Assembly: GCA_002787635.1 (NCBI GenBank)
Contig: PCXK01000007.1
Location: 444,872-508,871 of the forward strand
Length of the DNA: 64,000 nt
DNA from: Alphaproteobacteria bacterium CG11_big_fil_rev_8_21_14_0_20_39_49
GTDB taxonomy: Bacteria; Pseudomonadota; Alphaproteobacteria; Rickettsiales; UBA6187
Direction of reading: 5' to 3'
A program made the position numbers and the translations under genes. How positions within the stretch are numbered: position 1 is the stretch's first letter; each line of letters opens with the position of its first letter. Below are positions 57,215 to 64,000 of this stretch, piece after piece. The notes under the pieces were generated by a model. It did not search any database, had not been told where the DNA came from, and saw only the letters and a program-made list of their open reading frames with translations.

Positions 57215-57670
57215 ATGAATAGTGGTACTGTAAAAGATAAATATATAGTTATAGTTGAAGATGCTATAGACGATCTGAAGGTTGTTCGGGATGCTTTGGC
57301 AAACAAACAGTATAATATAAAGTCATTTGATGACGGTGCAGAGGCTTGGAGTTTTTTACAAGACGGTTATAAGGAAGTCTGTGTTATAATCCTTGCCAAG
57401 ACCCTGCCGAATATAGCAGGAATGGAGCTTTTACATAAAATACGCGGACATGCATATCTAAATAAAATACCGGTTATCATTCAAACCGTAGATAGTGGCG
57501 AAGGAAAGTATAAAAATGCTATAGAACTTGGCGCACAGTTCTACATTGAAAAACCAATCAATGAAAGGCACTTACTTACATTAGTTAAAGCATCTGTCCG
57601 TAGTTTTAATAATATTGTTGATGATTTTAATAGCAAAGCTGCGAGTGCTAAAGATACTGACAATAGTTAA
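57215..57670 (+). CDS. Receiver-domain protein lacking the phospho-acceptor Asp
   Basis: A 151-residue single receiver domain. It keeps the acidic pocket (E15, D16), Thr and Lys signature residues (IIQTVDSG and YIEKPIN), and the fold pattern. The usual phospho-acceptor position reads ILAKTLP, with Ala61 in place of Asp. It cannot be phosphorylated in the normal way and may act as a partner-binding or decoy domain. It is five bases after the QueD-like gene on the same strand. Confidence 0.8.
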   Translation: MNSGTVKDKYIVIVEDAIDDLKVVRDALANKQYNIKSFDDGAEAWSFLQDGYKEVCVIILAKTLPNIAGMELLHKIRGHAYLNKIPVIIQTVDSGEGKYKNAIELGAQFYIEKPINERHLLTLVKASVRSFNNIVDDFNSKAASAKDTDNS

Positions 57671-57671
57671 T

Positions 57672-57742
57672 TAGCCTAAACTATTGATAATCTATCTTGG
57701 ATACTATGGTCAAGCTATAGTATGAAGTCGGAGTGTAGGCTA
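57672..57742. terminator. Convergent-gene hairpin, putative bidirectional terminator
   Basis: TAGCCTAAACT at 57672-57682 and AGTGTAGGCTA at 57732-57742 are inverted with one mismatch. An inner perfect pair ATACTAT/ATAGTAT lies at 57701-57723. The element lies between the receiver gene (plus) and acpS (minus). Confidence 0.45.
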
Positions 57743-57745
57743 AAT

Positions 57746-58153
57746 TTAGTCTGACGATATTATAACTGTTGCTTGTGCTATCGGGTAGTCATCACATAAA
57801 GATACATGAGGAGTCGGGAGCTTATTATCCGTTGTCATTTCCTGAAGCATATCAAGTGCTTTGCCAGTTAAAATAAGATAAGGCTTGCCGAATTCATCAT
57901 TTACTATACCTATGTGAGAAAGACGCAGACCGTTTCTGAAACCTGTTCCGATGGCTTTTGCAAATGCTTCTTTTGCGGCAAATCGTTTGGCAAAATACGA
58001 TGATTTTCCAATATTGTTATTAGCACCGAATTTTTTTGAATACTCAATTTCATCTTTAGTGAATGCCCTGTTTATAAAACGTTCACCAAATTTGTTAATC
58101 AGCTCTTCAATACGGTTAATATGAACTATATCACTACCTAAGCCTAATATCAT
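57746..58153 (-). CDS. acpS: Holo-[acyl-carrier-protein] synthase
   Basis: A 135-residue protein with the metal-binding start GLGSDIV (Asp8) and the catalytic block KRFAAKEAFAKAIGTG. It transfers phosphopantetheine from CoA to acyl carrier protein. It probably shares an operon with pdxJ, 21 bp upstream, as in many proteobacteria. Confidence 0.95.
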   Translation of the reverse strand: MILGLGSDIVHINRIEELINKFGERFINRAFTKDEIEYSKKFGANNNIGKSSYFAKRFAAKEAFAKAIGTGFRNGLRLSHIGIVNDEFGKPYLILTGKALDMLQEMTTDNKLPTPHVSLCDDYPIAQATVIISSD

Positions 58154-58174
58154 GTTGTGCTGCTTGTTTAAAGG

Positions 58175-58903
58175 TTATTTTCTTGCGTCATTCATCAGAT
58201 AAAGCATTTGTTTTACGCTTTTTTCCAGTCCGCAAAAAATTGATTCGCCTATTATAAAATGCCCGATATTTAGTTCAACAATATTATTTATTTTTGCAAT
58301 AGGTTGTACGTTATTATAATTTAAACCGTGACCTGCATGACACTCTATGCCTACCTCTTTAGCTATTTTAGCACCATGCTGAATTCTTCTTAATTCTTTT
58401 TCGACATTGTTTTGGTCAGCATTGCAATATGAGCCTGTATGTAATTCAACTATATCGGCTCCAACATCTTTTGAGGCTAATATCTGCCTCTCATCGGCAT
58501 CAATAAACAGCGATACTTTTATACCGCTATCTTTCAGCGGAGCAACGAATTTTTTTAACTCATTTAATGAAGATACAACATCAAGACCGCCTTCGGTGGT
58601 TATCTCCTCTCTTTTTTCGGGAACTATACAGCATGCGTTAGGACGCACCTCAAGTGCTATTGTACGCATTTCTTCAGTTGCAGCTATCTCAAGATTAAGC
58701 GGTAATGATGTGCTTTCTTTTATCTTAAAAACATCATCATCTTTTATATGCCTCCTGTCTTCACGCAAGTGAACAGTTATACCGTTTGCCCCTGCCTGCT
58801 CTATTATTTTTAAAGAAGATACGGGAGCAGGGTGAATTCCCCCACGGGCATTTCTTATAGTGGCTATATGATCGATGTTAACACCAAGGCGAATTTGTTC
58901 CAT
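58175..58903 (-). CDS. pdxJ: Pyridoxine 5'-phosphate synthase
   Basis: A 242-residue TIM barrel with LGVNIDHIATIRNARGG near the start, HLREDRRHI, ELHTGSYC and CHAGHGLNY. It makes pyridoxine 5'-phosphate from aminoacetone phosphate and deoxyxylulose phosphate. Length is full. Confidence 0.96.
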   Translation of the reverse strand: MEQIRLGVNIDHIATIRNARGGIHPAPVSSLKIIEQAGANGITVHLREDRRHIKDDDVFKIKESTSLPLNLEIAATEEMRTIALEVRPNACCIVPEKREEITTEGGLDVVSSLNELKKFVAPLKDSGIKVSLFIDADERQILASKDVGADIVELHTGSYCNADQNNVEKELRRIQHGAKIAKEVGIECHAGHGLNYNNVQPIAKINNIVELNIGHFIIGESIFCGLEKSVKQMLYLMNDARK

Positions 58904-59050
58904 TTTATAATTATTTTTTTATTGTACCTATTGACATACTAATTTTAGCCAGAGTTTACAGGGTTGTACAGAATAAAAAAAGTTTTTGTTACAGATATTA
59001 CATAACCGTTAAAAATAAGGTTATATTGTAAATATAGGATGAGAAAAGTG

Positions 59051-59422
59051 TCACTGACACGGGAACGCAGTTCTAAACGCCGCATACAGTGCTACTGCTG
59101 CAGTAGTTTGAGATGCGATTTTTTTGTTTTTATTAACCCACGACTGTAAAATTAAATTATTTTGCGTTTTAGGCAGTGAGTTGGGTATGCAAAAGGGTGG
59201 GTTGCCTGTAACGTTCTCTATAATTACCATGCTGTCAAAAAATGACGACATGTATCCCTTGCATATAAGGGCAAGTTCTTTGTCAAACTCGTTCCCTGTA
59301 GAGCCTTTGTTGACTTCTTCGCAGTATTGAACAAGTTCAGTTGCAGTCAGTTCGGATTTGTACGCATAAGAGTTGCCGTATGATAATAAAAAAAACACTA
59401 AAGCAGATATAACTTTTTTCAC
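59051..59422 (-). CDS. Secreted Rap1a/Tai-like small protein
   Basis: 123 residues from a GTG at 59422 with GGAG seven bases upstream; this start begins a signal peptide (KKVISALVFFLLSYGNSYA). The mature part has ELVQYCEE, ALICKGYMSSFFDSM, FCIPN and a C-terminal TAFPC, a four-cysteine helical pattern of the Rap1a/Tai domain. That family includes type VI amidase immunity proteins, but many members have other roles. No toxin gene lies beside it. Confidence 0.72.
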   Translation of the reverse strand: MKKVISALVFFLLSYGNSYAYKSELTATELVQYCEEVNKGSTGNEFDKELALICKGYMSSFFDSMVIIENVTGNPPFCIPNSLPKTQNNLILQSWVNKNKKIASQTTAAVALYAAFRTAFPCQ

Positions 59423-59548
59423 AATCACTCCGATTATTTTTTTGTGTGAACCGCACGGCATATTACTACCGCAACTTGTAAGGGTCAAGTTTCGTTATCA
59501 AACTTATTTATAAAACACTGTAATTTTTTCAATTTATGGGATGTTAAA

Positions 59549-60784
59549 ATGAAAAAACAAAACCGAATAAACAAAAAGAAATCATCATTAAAACAAATGG
59601 CGTTAAAGCTTGTTAGAAATAAAAGGCAGGTTAAGTCGGGGGATAATTTTCCTTATTCTTCAACTTATTATAACAGCTATTTAAATACGCTCGGAAAGCC
59701 TGTATGGAGCGGAAGGGAATATGTGAAATTCGCAGATGAAGGATATATCAAGAACGTTATAGCACATAGATGCATTTCAATGATAGCAAGCGGTGCAGCA
59801 GGCGTTCCGTGGAAATTGAGCAGGCTTACAGGCTCGGTCAGGCATGAAGTGTCGGAGCATGGGGTGCTGAAATTATTAAAAAGACCGAATCCATGCTTTG
59901 GAGGGGCGGAGTTTTTTGAAAAAATCTATAGCCATATGTTAATAGGCGGTAACGCTTATATTCATATGGTAAAGGATAACGGCAACTCGGTAAGGGAACT
60001 TTTTGCACTCAGACCCGATAGGGTAAGTGTTATTGCAAATCATGACTGTATGCCTCAAGGTTATAGATATGAAGTGGGAAATAAGGTCAAAGACTTTATG
60101 GTTGACAGGCTTACGGGGCAATCTGATATTCTGCACCTTAAAAAATTCCATCCGCTCAATGACTGGTACGGGCTTTCTTCTATAGAAGCTGCCGCATATT
60201 CAATAGACCAGCACAATGAAGCATCTGCTTGGAATCAGGCGTTACTCCAAAACGGAGCAAGACCCAGCGGAGCTTTAATTGTTAAAACAGGAGATAATGG
60301 TGAAGGCGGCTACTTAAGCGAAGAGCAATATATAAGAATTAAGAGCCAGATGGACGAAACGCATAGCGGCTCGGTAAATGCGGGAAGACCTTTATTATTA
60401 GAAGGCGGGCTTGAATGGAAAGAAATGAGCATTTCGCCTAAGGATATGGATTTTATCAATACCAAACATAGTGCGGCAAGGGATATTGCTCTGGCTTTTG
60501 GCGTGCCGCCTCAGTTGCTTGGTATCCCCGAGGACGCAACTTATAATAATATGGCAGAGGCAAGGCTTTCCCTTTGGGAACAAACCATATTACCGATGGT
60601 GGATAATATTACCGATAGCCTTAATAGTCAGTTACTTCCGATTTTCGGTAATGACCTGAAATTGTCTATGAATCTTGATAGTATCAGTGCGTTAGCTCCA
60701 AGAAGGGAAGCTGCGTGGAACAGGGTAAAAGATGCAGACTTTTTAAGTGATGAAGAAAAAAAGAAAATGGTGGGGTTGAAATGA
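59549..60784 (+). CDS. HK97-type portal protein (GTA-like)
   Basis: A 411-residue portal. CISMIASGAAGVPW near residue 76 and the blocks LFALRPDRVSV, HPLNDWYGLSSIEAAA, ARPSGALIV, RPLLLEGGLEWKEM and FGVPPQLLGIP match the portals of alphaproteobacterial gene transfer agents and HK97-like phages. It forms the DNA entry ring of the head. It overlaps the protease gene by four bases. No terminase gene precedes it; the upstream neighbour is an unrelated secreted protein. Confidence 0.93.
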   Translation: MKKQNRINKKKSSLKQMALKLVRNKRQVKSGDNFPYSSTYYNSYLNTLGKPVWSGREYVKFADEGYIKNVIAHRCISMIASGAAGVPWKLSRLTGSVRHEVSEHGVLKLLKRPNPCFGGAEFFEKIYSHMLIGGNAYIHMVKDNGNSVRELFALRPDRVSVIANHDCMPQGYRYEVGNKVKDFMVDRLTGQSDILHLKKFHPLNDWYGLSSIEAAAYSIDQHNEASAWNQALLQNGARPSGALIVKTGDNGEGGYLSEEQYIRIKSQMDETHSGSVNAGRPLLLEGGLEWKEMSISPKDMDFINTKHSAARDIALAFGVPPQLLGIPEDATYNNMAEARLSLWEQTILPMVDNITDSLNSQLLPIFGNDLKLSMNLDSISALAPRREAAWNRVKDADFLSDEEKKKMVGLK

Positions 60785-61404
60785 CTAAAAAACAAACAAA
60801 ACATATAAATTGTAAACTTGATATCAAAGGTGTGGAAGAAGATGGGACTTTTTCAGGATATGCATCGGTCTTTAATGTGGTTGATAGTCAAAATGATATT
60901 ATAGCAAACGGTGCTTTTAAACGATGTCTTGAGCGGAAAAAAGATAGCATAAAACTTTTATGGCAGCATAAACTTGATGAACCTATAGGTGTTTTTGAAA
61001 GTCTATATGAAGATTCACACGGGCTATTCGTAAAGGGGCGGCTATTGCTTGATATTAAGCGTGCTAAGGAGGCCTATTCTTTGTTAAAGTCGGGTGCTAT
61101 CAATGGAATGAGCATCGGATACTCTGTAGTTTCTGCCAGTTATTATGAAGATAACGGGGTACGTATAATCGAAGATGTAGACTTATTTGAAATAAGCCTT
61201 GTTACTTTTCCGGCTAATGAAAACGCTACTATCACCTCTGTAAAATCCGCAACTGCTTCTACATTAAGAGAGTATGAGAAGTTCTTGAGAAAGAGTGGAT
61301 ATTCACGTTCGGAGGCTAAGGAGCTTGCGTTATACGGATTTAAAGCCGAGGAAATGAAATCACTTGAGGCTTCTATTGATAGAGCTATCGAGGCGTTGTT
61401 TTAA
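60781..61404 (+). CDS. HK97-type prohead protease
   Basis: A 207-residue serine protease with FSGYASVFNVVDSQNDII, the catalytic His in LLWQHKLDEPIG and Ser in NGMSIGYSV, plus EISLVTFPAN. It trims the capsid protein's scaffold arm during head maturation. It starts four bases within the portal gene. Confidence 0.93.
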   Translation: MTKKQTKHINCKLDIKGVEEDGTFSGYASVFNVVDSQNDIIANGAFKRCLERKKDSIKLLWQHKLDEPIGVFESLYEDSHGLFVKGRLLLDIKRAKEAYSLLKSGAINGMSIGYSVVSASYYEDNGVRIIEDVDLFEISLVTFPANENATITSVKSATASTLREYEKFLRKSGYSRSEAKELALYGFKAEEMKSLEASIDRAIEALF

Positions 61405-61471
61405 TCAATCAATTCTCCCGTGGGATGCGGGCTTATCACTTAATTTATTAAAAATCAAAAAGGAGATTTAT

Positions 61472-62668
61472 ATGTCTATAACCGAGGTAAAAGCTCGTGT
61501 TGACCAATTGGGTTCTGCATGGGAGCAATTTAAAAAAGTTAATGACCGTCGTTTGAAAGAAATCGAAAATAAAGGCTCAAGCGACCCGTTGACAGAACAG
61601 CATCTTTCACGCATTAGCGGTAAGTTGGATGAATATAAGGAAAGGGTGTCCAAAATGGAAGCTGCTTTTAACAGACCTGCTTACGGCAGTGTTGAGGGCG
61701 TAAAATTTACGGACGAGATATCCCTTGCCCATAAGAACGCTTTTTGTAACTATCTTAGAAAAGGTGTTGAGGGTGACTTGTGCAATCTGGAGACAAAAGC
61801 ACTTTCGGTTGCGTCTGACCCTGATGGCGGTTATCTGGTTTCACCGCAAATTTCAGATATGATAATAAAAACCGTATTTGAAACTTCGCCAATGAGAAAA
61901 ATAGCCGGTGTTGAAGTTATCTCAAGCGATTCACTGGAAATTTTAGAAGACAGGTCGGAGGCTGTTGCCGGTTGGACTACCGAATCAGGGGCGGTATCTG
62001 ATACCGATACTCCGACATTGGCAAAAAAATCAATTCCCGTCCATGAGCTTTACGCACAGCCAAAAGCAACCCAAAAATTAATTGATGATTCGGCTATCGA
62101 TATTGAAGCATGGCTTGCCCAAAAGATATCTGCGATATTTGCCAAAAAGGAAAATACGGCATTTATAAGCGGTGATGGCGTGGGCAAACCAAGAGGTATC
62201 CTTACTTATAGCAACGGTACACAATGGGGAGAAATTGAACAGGTAGCGTCAGGCTCAAGTGGTGCTGTAACTGCTGATAAAATCATCGAGCTATATTACT
62301 CTTTAAAAGAGGATTATGCCGTTAACGCATCATTTTTGATGAACAGGGCTACGGTTGAAGATGTCCGTCAGTTAAAAGACACTACAAATCAGTATTTGTG
62401 GAATCCCGGATTGGCAGTCGGCGCACCTGATACACTAATGGGCGTTCCTGTGCATCAGGCTGCTGATATGCCTGTGCCTGCCGCAGACAGCCTATCAATT
62501 GCCGTGGGGGATTTTAAAGCTGCCTATCAGATAGTTGACCGTAGCGGAGTGCGTGTCCTGCGTGACCCGTTCACCGATAAACCGTTTGTAAAATTCTATT
62601 CTACAAAACGTGTGGGCGGTGATGTTATCAATTTTGAGGCAATCAAGTTGATGAAGCTGGGTTCTTAG
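61472..62668 (+). CDS. HK97-type major capsid protein (GTA-like)
   Basis: 398 residues from the ATG at 61472 with AAAAGGAG upstream; a longer in-frame reading overlaps the protease and lacks family similarity. A helical delta arm (about 1-65) to be cut by the protease is followed by the HK97 fold (DPDGGYLVSPQISD, LAKKSIPVHELYAQPKATQ, KPRGILTYSN, KDTTNQYLWNPGLA, DRSGVRVLRDPFTDKPFVKFYSTKR). It is close to capsids of alphaproteobacterial GTAs. Confidence 0.93.
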   Translation: MSITEVKARVDQLGSAWEQFKKVNDRRLKEIENKGSSDPLTEQHLSRISGKLDEYKERVSKMEAAFNRPAYGSVEGVKFTDEISLAHKNAFCNYLRKGVEGDLCNLETKALSVASDPDGGYLVSPQISDMIIKTVFETSPMRKIAGVEVISSDSLEILEDRSEAVAGWTTESGAVSDTDTPTLAKKSIPVHELYAQPKATQKLIDDSAIDIEAWLAQKISAIFAKKENTAFISGDGVGKPRGILTYSNGTQWGEIEQVASGSSGAVTADKIIELYYSLKEDYAVNASFLMNRATVEDVRQLKDTTNQYLWNPGLAVGAPDTLMGVPVHQAADMPVPAADSLSIAVGDFKAAYQIVDRSGVRVLRDPFTDKPFVKFYSTKRVGGDVINFEAIKLMKLGS

Positions 62669-62724
62669 CTTTTTAGCTAATTTGGCTTGTTATTATTATA
62701 GTATTTCCAAAATTTATTGATAAT

Positions 62725-62767
62725 TGTCATCCCCCTATAATTTTCTACGAAAATTCGGGGGATGACA
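62725..62767. repeat. Palindromic intergenic repeat, TGTCATCCCCC type
   Basis: Starts TGTCATCCCCC and ends GGGGGATGACA with a short AT-rich loop. Its reverse complement matches the hairpin at 32970-33006 almost base for base, so the two are copies of one element in opposite orientation. Confidence 0.85.
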
Positions 62768-62824
62768 TTATTATTAAAAATTAGAAACACTATAAACAAG
62801 CCCTCACTCTTACCCTCACCCCAA

Positions 62825-62845
62825 CCCTCTCCCATAGGGAGAGGG
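62825..62845. repeat. CCCTCTCCC/GGGAGAGGG palindrome
   Basis: CCCTCTCCCATAGGGAGAGGG folds as a perfect 9-bp stem with a three-base loop. It resembles widespread bacterial intergenic palindromes and lies between the capsid gene and 62883. Confidence 0.7.
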
Positions 62846-62882
62846 AGTTATTGAGAAAATTAATTAAAAAACGGAGATTCTC

Positions 62883-63287
62883 ATGAGAGATTTACATAAT
62901 AATATAAATGCGGAAGTGGCACTGAATACTTCAGCCATTTCTTCAGATACCACTACTAACGGTAATATAATAGATATGCAGGGATTCGGTTCGATTGAAT
63001 TTGTTATCCAGTCGGGAACATTAACCGATGGAACTTACACCCCTTTGATACAAGAAGGTGATGAGTCAAATTTAAGTGATGCTACGGCTGTTGGCGATGC
63101 TGACCTGCTTGGTACTGAGGCTGATGCCGCATTTATAGCTACCGAGGATAATGCTGTAAAAAAGGTCGGATATATCGGTAATAAAAGATATGTAAGGCTG
63201 TCTATAGTTTCGGCAAGCACTACAAGCGGCGGTACGATTTCTGCCGTTTCAGTTAAATCTGACGCAGGTGATATGCCTGTAATGTAG
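62883..63287 (+). CDS. Hypothetical phage/GTA-like structural protein
   Basis: 134 residues from an ATG seven bases after GGAG. It is rich in Thr, Ser, Asp and beta-type segments (IDMQGFGSIEFVIQSGTLTDGTYTPLIQEG, RYVRLSIVSAS). Such small proteins often follow the capsid gene and decorate or join the head. I recognise no named family. Its position after the capsid supports a structural role. Confidence 0.6.
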   Translation: MRDLHNNINAEVALNTSAISSDTTTNGNIIDMQGFGSIEFVIQSGTLTDGTYTPLIQEGDESNLSDATAVGDADLLGTEADAAFIATEDNAVKKVGYIGNKRYVRLSIVSASTTSGGTISAVSVKSDAGDMPVM

Positions 63288-63299
63288 TAATATTTTATG

Positions 63300-63328
63300 A
63301 AGGGGTAGGTATTACTTGCTTTCCCCTT
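63300..63328 (+). terminator. Hairpin after the small structural gene
   Basis: AAGGGGTAG pairs with CTTTCCCCTT across a short loop and is followed by a T-rich run. It would end the capsid transcript. Confidence 0.45.
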
Positions 63329-63398
63329 TCATTTATAGGTTGAATGTCTTTATATAATAAGTATAAATTATATTTATTTTATAAAATGGAAGTTATAT

Positions 63399-63896
63399 AT
63401 GAGTAATATCAGCGATAGTAAGTTTGCAGTATGGCGAAGCTTGATAATAATGGCAAATATCGATGGGCATTTTTCACAGCAGGAAAAAGAGTTCCTAGAC
63501 GGTATTCACAGGTATGAGTTACTGAGCGATGAGCAAAAGGAAATACTAAAACAAGATATAGAAACGCAAAACAAAGATTTTGATTCCGTATATAAGCAAA
63601 TCACCGAAGCAAGGGATAGAGCGTATTTGATAAACTTAACCCGTGTACTTTTTCATAAGGACGGAAAATTCTGTCCGACCGAACAGGAGACTCTAAATAA
63701 AATAGATAGTAAGCATAAGAAAACCATTAATATGGAAGAGATATTAAAAGAAGCCAAAGCGGTATCTATGAGCGAACTGGAGGCTCATAAAATAAAGTTA
63801 GATAAAGCGGATGATATTCATGGAGGCGGATATCTGGGCTTTGGATATATTTTTGATTTTGTTACTGATAAATTAAGGGATAGGGGTCTTTATTAA
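63399..63896 (+). CDS. TerB-like domain protein
   Basis: A 165-residue helical protein with paired acidic helices (ANIDGHFSQQEKEFL, FHKDGKFCPTEQETL), the TerB fold known from tellurite-resistance and phage-defence-linked genes. It is a single-domain member of unknown target, last gene of the window, with its own ribosome site (GGAAG) before the ATG. Confidence 0.65.
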   Translation: MSNISDSKFAVWRSLIIMANIDGHFSQQEKEFLDGIHRYELLSDEQKEILKQDIETQNKDFDSVYKQITEARDRAYLINLTRVLFHKDGKFCPTEQETLNKIDSKHKKTINMEEILKEAKAVSMSELEAHKIKLDKADDIHGGGYLGFGYIFDFVTDKLRDRGLY

Positions 63897-63900
63897 TATA

Positions 63901-63946
63901 AAGGTAGAGGCTTTTTTGGTTAGGGGATGTATTATGCCTCTACCTT
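63901..63946. terminator. Hairpin after the TerB-like gene
   Basis: AAGGTAGAGGC at 63901-63911 pairs with GCCTCTACCTT at 63936-63946 and is followed by T residues. Confidence 0.55.
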
Positions 63947-64000
63947 TTACGTTTAACGCCTTTAGTGAACAAGTTCAACTTCTTCATCCATCATTGTATG

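Noticed and set aside
59549-62668. Complete prophage
   Set aside because: Only portal, protease, capsid and one unidentified small protein are seen; no integrase, terminase, tail or lysis genes and no att repeats were found in 58904-64000.

Overview
The window is about 64 kb of low-GC DNA from an alphaproteobacterium, most likely an uncultured lineage near the Rickettsiales or Holosporales. This placement is inference. It rests on an uninterrupted nuoA-N operon followed by birA, coaX and ribonuclease J, a DUF2336 protein, and gene-transfer-agent-like portal, protease and capsid genes. Intergenic palindromes with TGTCA/TGACA ends point the same way. Gene density is high, with many 1-17 nt overlaps.

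Layout. 2-7614: the 3' end of a giant tandem-repeat surface protein, then an export module of a lipoprotein TolC, a soluble HlyD-type adaptor, a GAF-HlyD fusion and an M50-protease-HlyD fusion. No ABC ATPase is seen. 7603-11599 (minus): a membrane protein, a pseudokinase and a DUF2336 protein. 12038-16325: CoA transferase subunits with an FMN reductase between them, then a DsbD-like protein. 16394-24357: tRNA-Gly(GCC) and a 7.9-kb island bounded by 15-bp repeats. The island carries a broken integrase, a truncated gene, an AlpA-like regulator, a tyrosine recombinase and a type III restriction-modification system; a broken serine recombinase lies just beyond it. 24647-32898: a BufB/BufC-type pair without a visible precursor gene, an MFS-spermidine synthase fusion, guaA, a lone pseudopilin and a DUF1338 dioxygenase.

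33174-36850 is a second accessory region. A tRNA-Arg(CCU) gene occurs as one intact copy, an isolated 5' half and an isolated 3' half. Between them lies a 1.6-kb element with a HEPN (Swt1-like) gene, a small membrane protein and a zinc ribbon. Next to it is an XRE/ImmA pair facing a DUF3892 protein and a 47-residue basic protein. This is the most defence-like part of the window apart from the restriction-modification island.

37298-58903 is core metabolism: ubiA, cysK, all fourteen complex I subunits, birA, coaX, rnj, a QueD-like protein, a receiver domain lacking its phospho-acceptor, acpS and pdxJ. 59051-63896 holds a secreted Rap1a/Tai-like protein, an HK97/GTA-type portal-protease-capsid set without a terminase, an unidentified probable structural protein and a TerB-like protein.

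The best candidates for undescribed biology are the ABC-less export module with its intramembrane-protease adaptor, the HEPN/membrane/zinc-ribbon cassette inside the duplicated tRNA-Arg, and the XRE-ImmA/DUF3892/small basic protein cassette.
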